Shown: piece after piece, positions 24,288 through 37,128 of the stretch
Layout: each line of letters opens with the position of its first letter
Numbering within the stretch: position 1 is the first letter of the stretch
Assembly: GCA_009192285.1 (NCBI GenBank)
Contig: WBVU01000009.1
Location: 1,860,001 to 1,924,000 of the forward strand
Reading direction: 5' to 3'
Source: Morchella semilibera
Lineage: Eukaryota > Ascomycota > Pezizomycetes > Pezizales > Morchellaceae
DNA length: 64,000 nt
The notes under the pieces: model-generated
Databases searched by the model: none
Told to the model about the DNA's origin: nothing
The model's input: only the letters and a program-made list of their open reading frames with translations
Made by a program: the position numbers and the translations under genes

Positions 24288-25207
24288 TTATGCCGGGCTG
24301 TTTTTTTTTTGGGGGGGGGGGGCGTTTTTCTCTTTTTGCTTTTGTTTTTGGGGTAGCATTTAAATTGGATCGGGCCTTGTATTTTTTTTGTATATATAAA
24401 TATTTTAGCATCATATTACATAGATGAACATTGGTCACCTCATATTAAGCAATCTAATTTTGGTGATAAAGTGCCCACTGCTATTGCCACAAGAGCCAAT
24501 GATCGAATCCGCATGATTTCACGACTCCAAACCACAACACCACTCCCCACGACAAAACGCCCCCCAACACTTCCTGCACACACGACATACGGGCCGGCAC
24601 ATAAATACAGAGCCACAAACTATCTTCCACCTCTCCAACCACCGCACCGCCATCCCTCCAGCCAGTTTACCATGCAATACAGCGCCCCAGGACCGTCTAG
24701 GCTGTATCTACCGAAAAAAGACCATCCCCCCCAGAAGCTCAGAGGAAGGGGTGCGGTCTCCCATGGATCTAGTCACCGGTGGAATTAGTGGATGGATAAA
24801 GGGCTGGGCCGTCAGGTGCAGCTGGACTTTTAATTTAGACTCTGGATTAGCTGCACATACTAGTCAAGTTTTTATCAATAGGACTTCGGTTGCTACAGCC
24901 ATTACCTACCCCCGTCCTATTGATAAAAATTTGGCAAGTACATTACTCTACTCTACTCTACGTAGTTAGGTCTTTTACTGGAGCCTTCTGCCTCCAACCG
25001 AATAACGCAAGTCCTCATCAACAATCATCGCCAGAAAAAGAATGCCACGCTGAAAAAGTATAAGATTGAAACACATCTCTGCTAGCTGTGATATTTCTAG
25101 ACGTACAGATTGGATTTTTAGATTCAATGAGATACTACTACAGCTAACATAAATTGGTATAACAAATTATACGCCAAACAGACCCAAGAGACCAAACAAA
25201 ACGCCCC
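24288..25207. other. Intergenic between nitrite reductase and acyl-CoA dehydrogenase 3' ends
   Basis: Convergent 3' flanks. It has T and G homopolymers just after the nitrite reductase stop (about 24301-24322), a 16 bp inverted repeat at 24869-24929 (listed separately) and a CTACT microsatellite near 24945. No gene seen. Confidence 0.6.
24869..24929. repeat. Short inverted repeat, 16 bp perfect arms
   Basis: TTTTTATCAATAGGAC at 24869-24884 is exactly reverse-complemented at 24914-24929, with a 29-base spacer and partial pairing continuing outward (CAAG/TTGG). Possibly the relic of a tiny MITE or a transcription-end hairpin shared by the two convergent genes. Confidence 0.6.
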
Positions 25208-26585
25208 CTACAATTTTGAACCTGCCTCCAACTTCCTGATCGCCTTCTTGTACGCCTTAACCAGCTCTCTGACTCCCAGATCCAACATGACGTCCTCGCT
25301 CCCCCCTGGCACCACGGCCCCCGGAACATCTCTATAGATCCTCTCCACCAGCTCTCCCCTCCCGCTTCTCGTCAGCCCACTCCCACCCAGCAGCACCACG
25401 GCCGTCGACGCCGCCTCCGCCAGCACCATCCCAGCACTGGCCTTGACCAGCGCCAGCACGCCTCCCATGTCCTCTTCTCCCTGTCTCATCCTCCACGCCA
25501 CGCTCTCGACCCACGCCCACTGGCTCTCGACCCTCGCGCCGATCTTTGCCAGGCGGTGGCGCACCACGGGCTGCTCGATCAGCGCCTTGCCGAAGGCCTC
25601 GCGCGCGAGCACGTATTCGAGCGCTGCGCTGGCGGCGACGCGCGCCTGCCGGGTGGTCCCGATGGCGATTGAGAGCCGCTCGTGGTTGAAGTTTGTCATG
25701 ATCATCTTCATGCCGTGGCCCTCGACGCCGATGATATTCTCGCAGGGCACACGCACGTCCTCGAGCGTGATGAAGGTGGTGCCCGAGGTAGCCATACCGG
25801 TCATTGGGAGCTTGCGCACAGACACACCGGGAGACTTGAGGGGGATGAGAAGCAGTGAGAGTCCACCGGGGCCTGGACCCCCGGTGCGGACGGCGGTCGT
25901 GGCATACGTTGCCCAAATGCCGTTTGTGATCCTGTAAAGACGTCACACACATCAGCACCAGACCATAATATTCACAGAGGGAGTGGGAGGGGGGGGGGGA
26001 GAGAGCGCACCATTTCTTCTGCCCATTGACAATATACTCCTTCCCATCCGGGCTTTTTACCGCCGTCGCCTCGATCCCCGCCACGTCGCTCCCCGCCCCC
26101 GGCTCCGTAATCGCAATACAAGCCCTGACCTTCCCCAGCAGCAGGTCGGGCAGCACTCTCTCCTGGAGCTCCCGACTACCATACTTGATGATGGGGGGCA
26201 CGCCGAACGCCATCCCCGTGGTCAGTGATGCGCCCGGCCCCGCCAGCCCACTGCGCGCCATCTCGTCCGCGTGTATCAGAAAGTGCATGTAGTCGAACTC
26301 CTCGACGGGGAGGCCACCCAGCAGCGTGTGGATGCCCAGACGCTTAAGCCAGTCGATAGGCAGCGGGCCCGGAAGCGTGGGGATCAGCATATGGGCGGCC
26401 GAGAAGGTGTCGAAGACCTCTGGGGGCACCTCTTCGGCACGCTCCCAGTCCATGGCATGAGCTGTAAGATTTTCGGTGATGAAGGCACGACATGCCTTTT
26501 GCCAGGCGAGGTGTGAGGGCGAGTAATAGGGGTTGGGGGTGCCTGTGAGGTATGGGGGTTCTGAGAAGGGGATTGGCGTGGTCAT
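25208..26585 (-). CDS. Acyl-CoA dehydrogenase with peroxisomal C-terminus SKL
   Basis: FAD-dependent enzyme oxidising acyl-CoA to enoyl-CoA. Two minus-strand exons (26585-26011, 25931-25208) give 432 residues in frame, the normal size of the family. Seen: the FAD/substrate-binding signature CIAITEPGAGSDVAG in the N-terminal half; QKKWITNGIWA across the intron; GTTFITLEDVRVP in the middle domain; and the C-terminal helical domain with IYRDVPG and PGGSEDVMLDLG, where the base-like Glu sits. The protein ends EAGSKL, a classic PTS1 signal, so peroxisomal rather than mitochondrial location is inferred. Start chosen at MTTPIPF; a longer upstream frame adds low-complexity residues only. Substrate unknown. 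Confidence 0.93.
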
Positions 26586-27480
26586 GATGGGTGAGTATGG
26601 TAATGGTGGTGGTGATAGAAGAAGGAGAGAGAGAGAGAGAGCTCCGGGGTTGTGGGGATTTTTTGTGTGGGGAATCCTTGCTGACACATGACACAGTGCG
26701 GGAACAGCCGCATTGCCGAGGATTTGCATGTGATTTGATGGAGATGAAAATAGAAATTCTCTGTTCTGTTTATGTATTTACAATGCAGTGTGTATATAGA
26801 TATATATAATTACATGCAGATAGTATATATACTTATACTCTACCGTGTGAGTGGGTGAGATGAGTGCCATCAAGTTTTCTTGAGCAAAGGAGGCAATTTC
26901 AATAAAGCAATAAGCTGCCGATTGTCCAGGGAGCCTGTCCTCCTTCTCGTCTCTCCCACTTTACATCCCACCTTTTACAAACTGTGTTCCTTTTTAACAC
27001 GATCTCCCAAACGACTACTACCTAAATCAGCAATACCTCTAATCGATCCGGGTCGATGGGTGGTGGTGGGTGATGTACTGTGTATAATATACTTGTATGG
27101 ACGCATCTATACTGCGGGTGTGGGAAGGTCACCTAATTGGCATATACGTAGAGTGCTATGGCCCATGAGAGGTGAGGGAGGACATATGCATCGCTCTGGC
27201 GCTCTTTGCCAGCTTAGTGGGTGGTGGAGGGAGAACCGGGTTGAGTTCGCTGCATGGGCCCGGGGAGAACGTTGTCTATAGTACTACTACGCGTCGAGTG
27301 ATATTTCGTGAGAAAACCCTAAAACTCTTTTCAGTCATTGACCCGGAAGACAACGCCCCAAGCTAGAGAACACAATAGACCCCAGCGATCAAAGATGATG
27401 GATTCCTTCTCTGATACTAGCTATAATAAAAACATTAAAAATACATGTACTCTTTTGGCCACAAGGAGAGGAGGAAAGTC
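26586..27480. other. Intergenic between acyl-CoA dehydrogenase promoter and secreted-protein gene
   Basis: Upstream of the minus-strand dehydrogenase and downstream of the minus-strand small protein. A (CT/GA)n run lies near 26624-26640, TA repeats near 26795-26830 and TACATGTA at 27442. No gene supported. Confidence 0.55.
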
Positions 27481-28023
27481 TCACTCCTCCTCGCCACTCT
27501 CATCACCATCCCCATATTCATGAATTATCACCTGCTCCTCCCCCTCCTCCTCCTCCTCCTCCTCCTCCACACCGCCACCACCACCCCCAACCGCATACAG
27601 CACCATCCTCCCCACCGGCACCGTCTCCGCATCAAACACATACACGCCTCCAACCCTCCACACGCCGTCCACCTCCGCCCTGCAGAACCTATAGATCTGG
27701 TTCGCCATCTTCCCCGCATCCATCGACCGCATAACCGTACCCTCTGGCCCACAGATAGCCGTGTATGCGCCCCTGTTCTCCGTCAGGTCCGTGCAGAACG
27801 GGTGCGCGGGCTTGTCCTGCAGTGCGGGCCGGTACAGACGGGCTCGCAGTGACTGGATCGCGCTGATGGCGGGGTCGATTTCCGGGGAGGAGGACGAAGT
27901 GGAGCAGAGGACGTAGCCACGTAGCATAGCGCTGAGATCGTAGAGGTAAACTGGGGGGGTTGAAGGTACGGTTGCAAGGGCGAAGGTGAGGGTGGAGAGG
28001 AGGGAGAGGGTGGAGAGATGCAT
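27481..28023 (-). CDS. Small secreted protein of unknown function with Gly/Glu tail
   Basis: Single exon, 180 residues from the ATG at 28023. The N-terminus (MHLSTLSLLSTLTFALA) is a clear signal peptide followed by TVPSTPPVYLYDLS. The mature part has four cysteines (VLCST, FCTD, ICGP, FCRA) that could form two disulfides, then YRFCRAEVDGVWRVGGVYVFDAE. The C-terminus is six Gly and a run of eight Glu, the latter encoded by a CTC/GAG microsatellite that is probably length-variable. I do not recognise the family. The small, secreted, cysteine-containing make-up fits extracellular or effector-like proteins, but that is only inference. It is not obviously linked to the neighbouring dehydrogenase. 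Confidence 0.65.
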   Translation of the reverse strand: MHLSTLSLLSTLTFALATVPSTPPVYLYDLSAMLRGYVLCSTSSSSPEIDPAISAIQSLRARLYRPALQDKPAHPFCTDLTENRGAYTAICGPEGTVMRSMDAGKMANQIYRFCRAEVDGVWRVGGVYVFDAETVPVGRMVLYAVGGGGGGVEEEEEEEEGEEQVIIHEYGDGDESGEEE

Positions 28024-29939
28024 TCTTGTCAATTAACCCTAGCTATAAATATGAAGTATAGGGAATAATATTGAGAAGAGGGGGAGGATCCCCCTCCTAT
28101 CCTAGACTTTATCACCTAATCTAGTGACAAAATGACGTTATACACATGCAAATTACCACTGTCTGGTTACTAATGTTACGTAACCGCTACATACAAAGGG
28201 CTTATGGCACCTTAAAATTTATACGTAAAGAGCCGCTCCTTCCCCTCATCCTCTTCTTGGTCCCTTTGCTCCTCCCTCAGATACCCAGCACGAAACATCG
28301 GTTTCATACATCAATCTGTGGCATCATCAGATTCATCTGGTTATCTCGGTCTGTGAATGCACCACAATGTATTCGATGCATATTAAACGCAACCACAACG
28401 AGCTTAAACCCTCTCCATGTTACTCGGAGCACTAGGTATGTGAAGAAGCCTCCATCCGTATATGACCGAGTTACCTAGCTAGATGATAAATGCTGATGGT
28501 TATATTGTGTTCTGTGGACAAATAATAGTGGCGCGCTGCACATAGTTGATTCATAGCTAGTTTTATCTGAATCAGAATGAGGATGAGCAGGACTGTGCTG
28601 TGTGGTCCACAAAACATTGGTCAAAACGTAAACCTTCCTGTCTATTTCAGGATACCACCACTAATATGCATATCACTGATTACTTTCTGGCGCGGTGGGG
28701 TTGTGGCGCGGGAATCCTAATAGAAGATGATCGATAGCATAAAAGTCTATCCGAGCAAATCTAACAAGTTTGCGTCCGGTAGAAGTATACTCTCAAAAAT
28801 CAATACTCCAGTTGCCGCCCTCAACATATACTACTATCGAGGCACAATTGTGGATTCTATTTGGAGCCTCAGACGAGGAAAATTCACATTGATGCACCCA
28901 AGCAGGAAGTGCGGTGGGTACAGACAACACCAGAAAGATAGTTCAAAAAAATTACGGGTTCGAAGTTCTCTAGATGCTTTAGGAAATGCACCACTACTTG
29001 CATGGGAAAACATATCCTCAAATTTTATCATATCGCTAGGTCGCAACTAATTCGATCACGTCTGGCTTGCGTCCCAAAACAACCCCGGCTATAGCTCCCA
29101 GCATTCTCTTACACGCGAGATCTACCCAGCAAAGTGTTATATGACAGGGGTCAATAAAAGAAAAGGTTTGGTCGACAGGGACTAACAAGACCGAGTGATA
29201 TTATGTGCACTCGGATAATGTATAACACAATATAATATCGGTTAGGGGCCAAAATCGGTCCGAAACTTTATTTAAATTGAATTTAAATACGATATCGCGT
29301 CTCGGACCAAGTAGCCTCCTTAATTTACCCAATAAAGAGTATCGCCGATATCACGCACGACCCCGGAGGTAGTTCCCTTCTCCTCAGCGAGCTACTAACC
29401 TTATACTCCATATCAGGTTGTGCTTTGAGCTTTGAGCCCTATATCAAATATAAAACAAAAATAAAGCACCCACTTACGTTGACCAAACTAACATTATCTC
29501 AGTTTGTTAATTTAGGTAACCGACATATGATTACTCATCTTTAAGTTTACGAGTTGATTACCTTCGATCATGCTACATCTCAGGGCATGAGCTCTTATCC
29601 TTGTCATAAATCTTGCAGGATAATATTCCAAATCTAATTACTGAGTAAGTTTTGGCTTGGTTTATAACCAAAACAACCTTTTCGGAAGTTTGCGATGGTA
29701 GTAGGTATGACCGTGGATCCTTTCGCGCCTTGTAACTTCTATACCTAGGGAAATGGCACGCGTATGGAGTGGTATTAATTGGGAATAACGTCCCCAATAC
29801 CTAAACGAATCCCTACCACATCTTATTGATATCCATTCTAAAAGAACGCAGTGAGACTGCCAGCGAGATGCCGCAGCCTACATACTACTAGATTTTGGAT
29901 ACAAGCAACGAGGCGGAGGTCATAGGATCGGGGCAGGCT

Positions 29940-30221
29940 CTAACTATAGAGAGCTATAGTAATGATTGACGGTTTTTTACGAGAGGCTTCATAACCCCAA
30001 GATGGGTCCAATAAACACAGCCTAGTGACTGGAATGCAGCTAGGCCAATGGAATAACGGGTAAGCATCAGGTATGTTGATCATGGAGCAAGGGTTGCTGA
30101 GCCACTTTCTACAAGAATCGAGTGATGGTTTATGAAAAGTGTTTAGGGCCATAGAAAGAATGCATAAGCTATCAGTAAATATCATTAGGGATATCGGACG
30201 GGCCCGGAGGGACGCTATCAT
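29940..30221 (-). mobile_element. Possible RNase H fragment of a decayed LINE
   Basis: A 93-codon minus-strand frame contains MIFTDSLCILSMALN followed about 35 residues later by PLFHWPSCIPV. This resembles the FTDSxxAL...FHWxPxHVGI pattern of the RNase H domain at the end of many LINE polyproteins. The catalytic Asp context (FTDS) is kept, but the following His motif is degenerate. I could not find a convincing reverse transcriptase beside it. Low confidence; it may be chance. Confidence 0.3.
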
Positions 30222-33200
30222 ATACTAAAACTGGACGCGATGGCAATTTCACTACGCCAGTTGGAGCTGGATAAACTTCTTCTTTTAAGCGTAAACTCCG
30301 CATGCGATGCTCCGTGGTTCTATCTATAAACAAGAAATTATGGTTGAGGAAATAAGACTCATAGCCTCAGCCTAGGAAATCGCATTTACATACAGTATAT
30401 ATATGCATTATTTAAATGCAATGCGACTTATGCTCAGCCAGCTACCCGCATGCCTCCAGATCTTGAAATGCCATGTGGCATGTATGTATCTACTCATAAG
30501 CTGTTTGGTAAACATCCACTCAAGAAGCGGGGTACAAACATCGGCGCACCGAATGGTCCAGTACAGTACCAATAAGTACACGATAGACGCATAATTGTTG
30601 CTGGATACATTAACACCTAAACTTGGATGCTTACTAGCACCCCTCGTCCGAAATGGTAGGAGGGGTTGGGAGCGAAAGTAAGTAGTCCTTGCAACCAAAG
30701 TTAAATAACCGAATTGGACAACATCCCTGAATATTAACCCTGCTAAGTTATGCGCAAATCACCTAATACCATCAATGACGTCCTTTACATATACTATGAA
30801 TTACCCGAAAATGCAAGTCCTGCGCCTACATACGCCTTATCGACAGCAGCGCGTACTGGTAGCCAGACGCGATGGTACCCAGAGTATGCCTAGAGTGGTA
30901 CCTGGTAGCTACATACATGTAGGTACTACTAGAGTACTAGCGTGGTCTACTCCAGCTATTTTAAGAACGATAGGTAGAGTACTCTACTCCAGTAAGACTC
31001 GCATATGTTGTAACCCAAGGCATGAATACCATCATCCGCCCAATTAAAACGAGTATGTAGGCAGGTGCGTGCAGAATTTTATGTAGCCTTGTTCCATTAA
31101 AGCTATCACCATATTGACCGCGTTAAAGCCACTCAATCATGCCGTATTCCCAAAGCTGATAGCAGTTAAAGAAAATCTACGAAATTGGGCGAGGGCATAT
31201 ATGATACATATAAGATCTGAGATGCCGTGCTTCCGGGCTTGACTGTTGTGCACAACAAGAGCAATTTAAGGCACTCCATGATACGTGTGAGAATCACAGA
31301 ACTTGATGGGGTCAACCCAGCCTCGAGAAAATGGTGAACAAGGTATACATATACTAAAAACCCCGCATTAGTTGATGTTGGTGATACGGGCGTTGATTCC
31401 AAGCCAGGCAGCATAAAATCTAGCTACATCCACTGCGTGTTCCCCGATGATGGGCAACCAATAAGTTTGTGCATATGACAACTCCAAGGTCCAGCGCAAA
31501 ATCGATCGTTCATCCACGGCACATTTGGAAGGTGAAATTGAATAGAGCATTTTAGTACACCCCTGTAATATTTCTGCCACTTGAACAGTGTGGCGCAAGT
31601 GGCTTCAACAGGGACTAAAATTCAACTTGGTAGATTTTATTTATGGCTATTTTACCGACTACTTTATTATGAGGTGTCTACTTTACATCAGGTGTGTGTT
31701 TATGTCTGTTTGTTTGTTTGTTTATTGTCCCGTCAAGCGCTCGATCATGTTGAGGCTCGGATAAGCTTTTTGTTGTTGTTGTTGTCACAGGGGATGCTCT
31801 TTTGGAATGCAACGCAGGGTGTGCCTCATCTAACAGTAGGTTACATGTAGTACTGCCTCGTTGGTTGGCCTTAGGAGTACATGTACCGAGTGACGGCGAA
31901 GAAAGTGTGACGTTTGTGGGGTAACCGAGGTTACAGCTTGGCGATGGGTGTGACTTCGTTGATGTAACGGCTTTCTAGAATCCGAACCACCTTGATTAGT
32001 CAACTACATGTACATGTATGTAAGTATAAACATCATTTAGTAACATAAATTCTGTTGCAAAATACGAGAAAGAAGAAAAAAAAAACTTACGATAAATGCT
32101 TGGCGAAAGAGTCCCTTATCTTGCTTGACCTGATATATATTTGGAACCGAGGAAAATACGAAACGGTACGTCTTGGCTACAAGTACCTCTATCATACGGG
32201 CACACGGATCTATGGGTCGAAACAGATATATGGCCTAGTACGATTTTATTAATACTAAATTACAGCACCCTTACAAATTCAACTCAGTGTTATGCATGAA
32301 GTCTATTGCCCAAATAATAGGGGTTTCGCCTCCCCTTTTTTTCTGGTGGATTCAATCCCTAACATTGTAGCCGCGGAATGGGACTATACCCTGCTCATAC
32401 ATGTACCTGAATTTCAAGTACCAGCAAGGACTCAATCGGAGTCATACGTACATACATAGTTATATACTATATAGATACAATGCGAGAGGTGGATACTCTC
32501 CTGTAATATCCCACAACGTACTTATTCCTCAAATATACGCTGATGACTGGAAAGTCAGGTCAGGTCAGGTCCGGTTTGAAAGAGGACTCCACCTATCTGG
32601 AATGGATCAATGAATTCCTATAGTATCAACAGGATCTTTTGCACCCGCCACTACAAGATGGGTAATGATGGCATTCCTGTGCCACCGGAAACTACCTGAG
32701 GTGAATGGATTCTGCATCACCGTATATCACGCGGTTATACATCCATTTCTGGAACCTCTTATTCTTTTAACAAGCCTCCTCTCGGGATGAATGAATATTC
32801 TATATATCAGGAAGATAAGGTAAAGACCCTAATAACTTATAGATTCAACTTCAATCGAAAGAATAGGTTATATATAACGAAGAAGACCCCACGCCGCCCC
32901 ACTCCCAACCTCAACGATTAATTTAGCGGAAATACGGGAATGTATATTAGTAGAGTTTAACGCGAAGGGTTGCCTACCCTGACTGAACGGAAGGGATTTA
33001 GAGGGAAGCGAGAAAAATTTCAAAGTCACGTCACTATACGACTTGTTTATCATGATCCTGTGAAGCAAGAATTAAGCATGGATCCATATGTGCATGCACT
33101 TTACCAGTACTACCATACTACCTAGTATACATCAAATGTATCCCTCACCAAAGAGCCTCTTACTCCCTTTCTGTCAACCCAATCTAATCTTTAGGGGGGT

Positions 33201-35894
33201 GTTTGAAGGGTAAGGACCAAATCCCAACATCATGAGGCTGGGTAACCCCTACCCTGACTTTCCCGGGTAAATACCATCCGAATACCTCAAGCAGCACAAG
33301 TCCAGTGGTCTGTGCGGCTCTTCCTTACTTGAGTCTACATTTAGATAAACCAGAGTACCATCGTAGGTATTCCAGACGTGACTCAGATTCCGTGTAACTA
33401 TTCTATTAGATTTCCTCTCTCATCCAATTTTTCAACCTTGTTACATAGTTTAATTTTGATGAAATTGCTCTCGTGACGATACTAACCCACGTGTATTGGA
33501 GGCGACTATCGTTTTTTTCTTTTTCTTTTTTTCTTTTATCACGGCGAGTCTGGATAAACTCATCTTACACGCATGCGAGATGTTTCCGGAATTACTTCGG
33601 ATTCGCTATGGCTCAATAGGTCCTTTTGTGACTCGTTCATGATCAGAAAACAAGATAGTAGGTGCAAAAAATTCCCGAATGCTCTAAGCTTTGTAGGCAA
33701 CATCTCTTGGCCCCTTGGCTTTTCCTATTTATGTCTTCAGCCCTGATTCAGAACCGAGAAATCGAGCCTTGGGAGGAAAAAAAAAATCTTGGCTGCATAG
33801 TCTAAATCGGGCTTCTGAAATGTTGCACAGCAGAGGTTGCTTGAACAGTAAACAAGTAACATCCCTGTAAATGATACCGACAGAGGGAATGGACAACGCA
33901 GACATGAGAAAAACTCACTGATTAGGGCATGATGGTGATAGCGACAGACCGCGACCTTCCCAGTTAGGAGATGTGAGGGAGGCATTCCCCCACTGGAAAC
34001 GGACGTACATAATTGAGAGAAGCTTCTGATGCGATGTCATGACAATACTATACTTCCCTTCCTGCCGGCAGGACTCAATACGAAGTTGTATCAGCCAAAA
34101 CCAGAAGCCTCGGACCGTTCGGCACAGTAAGGTATCTATTATATCTACATATGTACGATGATCAGCTTCAGATTGAGTTTATTTTACGGTTAAATCTTTA
34201 AAATTGCACGTTATGTGCTAACCATTCTAATATAGTATGGTACGTTCCCTATATAGCTATACCTTGACAAGCTAAAGTACATGTAGGTACGGGAGTGGAA
34301 CACAAGTGCATAACCAACCAGCCAGCCAGCTGGCTAGTGAGGCTGAATTCATGATAATCGCCATGGCATGTATCACGGTGATTCTTATTCTGTCTCTCAC
34401 CTTTTGACGTGTTAGAATGAATTCCTTAGTTGCAGGTAGAGGCGATCTACTGTGTACGCCTCCGATGTAAGGGAGAACTCCTAGTGAAGGCTAGATAACC
34501 ACTTTTTTACTTAATTCTCTAGGTCGAAGCTCGGTCGGCTCAAGTCGGCCTGCCCTACACTACATGGGTAGCCCCCTTGCAGTGAGGTGAGGTGAGGTGA
34601 ACGGAAGGGGTTCATGATCCCGTTCGGAAGCATCCGAAAATCGTCATAAGAAGTAAGTACTGAGGTACTCTAGTTGATTAGAAAGCGCGCAGCAGCAACA
34701 CGCCAGTATGAATTTGTTACTAGGAACACTCGGTAAAACGTTCATATTATTCGCGCCGCAGTTTGATGTTGTCACTTACATGTACATAATTACACATTCA
34801 AGATTTAAGTTCCTAAAGAGGAACTATGCCAAGAAAATACCGTTTTTCTTTTTTCACATCCCGTAGATGCGCAAGGCATTTGGACCCTTTCTTCTCCTAA
34901 GCTGCTTGTCACCGCTGCCGCAGAGACAAATTGACAGCTAGACCTGACAGATTCTGTGTGAGACTTGAGGGGATGTACCTACGGACTACGGTACTGCCTC
35001 TCAGCCAGTACAACTCATAACTACGGCTGAGGAGCATGGGAGGTATTCTAGAGTAACGCAGTTAGTAGAAGAAGATCCTAAATGATTGAGTTACATACTT
35101 AGTTGAGGTCAACACTTGCCTCGACCACGACAGGTTCCCATTGGATTGGGTGTCGACGATTATAATCGATTAAACGTGGCACTGGGTTCGGAAACTCGCG
35201 TATGTGGAATCCCGTATAATCTGGCCCACGATCCTTCCCAAAACCTAGAAAAAGAATTGTCTAAGGTTGTGTCTCTACTCAGACATAGTCAGTTGTGGTA
35301 TGCACATCAGTCAGTTTGATATTGCTCCCGCACTACCTGCCGCAAGGTAGGTAGACTCGTGAGGAAGTGAGTGGGTGGGGTAAGTAATCCATATATTTTT
35401 ACACCCATGTAAAAATACTTACATGGTACTACGATCCCTCCTTTTACACTACAACATAACTTACACCTCTACTCTGCACAGTTGTAATACAAGGTCCCAA
35501 AGAATAGTCATAACACTTTCCTAGGGGGGGGGGTTCTTTTCTTTCTTTTCTTTTTTTTTACCTTCCCTCGTCCGGCCGCGGGTAAAGCTGAAGTAGCTAA
35601 CCTTTTGGGCCCGGATAGTTTTACGTTCCCTTTAGATACATGTATGCAAATTGTGATTGGATCCAAGGAGATGACCGAGACGATAAACTCGATCACAGTG
35701 CTTGAAATGTTGTCAATAGGGAGGAGGCTTTCCTAGAAAGGAATGATGATTATCTATCGAGGCTTATGGGGAAGACCCGTAGAGTACAAGGCGGATCAGG
35801 ACCAAGAGCCAGTCACAGGTCAGGTTGATTTGACGAATTTAGATTTCATGATTTGATCTCACTGACCTCTACCATGATAGTACACCTAAAGTTG

Positions 35895-35900
35895 TATAAA
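35895..35900 (+). promoter_or_regulatory. TATA box of the chitin deacetylase gene
   Basis: TATAAA lies 101 bases upstream of the start codon at 35996, a plausible distance for a fungal core promoter. Confidence 0.4.
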
Positions 35901-35995
35901 GCACCTGGCACAACCCCGAGATTTCTGTCCGGACATCCAGCACACAATCCTCGTTCTAAGAGCACCAAGTATCTGATCAGCTTCTCACAAGTACA

Positions 35996-37128
35996 ATGCC
36001 TTCATTCACTTCATCAAAGTTCCTTCTTCTCGGCGCGGCCGTCCTTGGGCTTGTAAACGCAAGTGCGTTGCCCGCGAATATCTTTGCTAGACAGGCGACC
36101 ACCCCCGACGGAAGCTGTGGTGCCAGCAATGGTGGTTATAGATGTCCTACGGATTCCTACAAGTGCTGCTCGCAGTATGGATGGTGTGGTGATACCGATG
36201 AGTACTGTGGTATGTGAATAAACTCGTTGCGATCAATTGGGTCGAATTCCTATATAAGATTTTGGGATGGTTCATTAACTATCATTTACAGGAACTGGCT
36301 GCCAGAGCGGCTATGGAACCTGCACTGGAGGCTCCGGTACCCCAACTACAACTACCCCCCCAACCACCACTCCTACCGATGGCGGTAGCACCGGCGGCCG
36401 CTCAAAGCCCGGAAGTGTTCCATATGGCTCCTTTATCTACAGCTGCAATACCCCTAATACAGTGGCCCTCACTTTTGACGACGGTCCCTTCATCTACACC
36501 TCAAGGCTCCTCGACATCTTATCAAGCAATGGTGTAAAGGCGACCTTTTTCGTCAACGGCCAGAACTGGGGTGAACCAATTACCACTGCTACTAACCAGG
36601 CAATCCTGGTGAGGATGAACAATGAGGGTCATCAGATCGGATCCCACACATGGTCCCACCCGTACTTGTCTTCGCTCTCCGATGCCGATATTACCTCACA
36701 GATGACCATGGTTGAGAGCTCAGTTTCCAGTGCGATTGGGAAATACCCAACTTACATGCGCCCTCCTTACTTTGATTGCGGTAGTGCCTGCTTGAATGTC
36801 ATGAACAACTTGGGCTACCACGTCATTCATGCCAATGTTGATCCCCAAGACTATGCTCACACCGGCGACATCCAGACCGCTATGAACTCTTATGACGGCG
36901 CCGTCCAGAGTGGTGGATCCTACATTGTGCTCAACCACGATGTACACCAGACCACCGTCGAACAGCTGGTGCAGCATGAGATTGATACCGCAAGGAGCCG
37001 AGGACTGACTTGTGAGTTATCATTACTACCGTTTAAGTTGTGGGCGCGATTGCTAATAGTAATATCTTTTAGTTGCGACTGTTGGAGAGTGCCTCGGTGA
37101 CCCTGCCGCGAACTGGTACAGAAACTAA
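35996..37128 (+). CDS. Chitin deacetylase (CE4) with CBM18 chitin-binding domain
   Basis: Secreted enzyme removing acetyl groups from chitin to give chitosan, acting in the cell wall or on chitin fragments. Three exons (35996-36209, 36292-37011, 37073-37128) give 329 residues in frame. In order: signal peptide (KFLLLGAAVLGLVNA), a CBM18 hevein-like domain with its cysteine pattern (SCGASNGGYRC...KCCSQYGWCGDTDEYCG) continued by exon 2, a Thr/Pro-rich linker, then the NodB domain. CE4 motifs seen: TFDDGP (about 133, catalytic and metal Asp), SHTWSHP (about 188, metal His), RPPYFD (about 228), DPQDY and LNHDVH (motif 5 His). The C-terminus NWYRN has no GPI signal, so it is probably soluble. All catalytic residues look present. 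Confidence 0.95.

Larger units (their letters stand above)
28024..35995. other. 8 kb gene-poor region with decayed element traces
   Basis: No gene supported over nearly 8 kb. There is a possible RNase H remnant on the minus strand at 29940-30221. TGTT and GTT microsatellites lie near 31700-31790, GGTCA repeats near 32555-32575 and GTGAG repeats near 34585-34600. Nine TACATGTA octamers fall between 30914 and 35637. Numerous short open frames show no domain or splice structure. Confidence 0.5.

Noticed and set aside
29136-29470. TGTTATATGACA start followed by AATAAA, suggestive of a solo LTR
   Set aside because: I could not find a matching end, target duplication or second copy in the window, so an LTR fossil is not supported.
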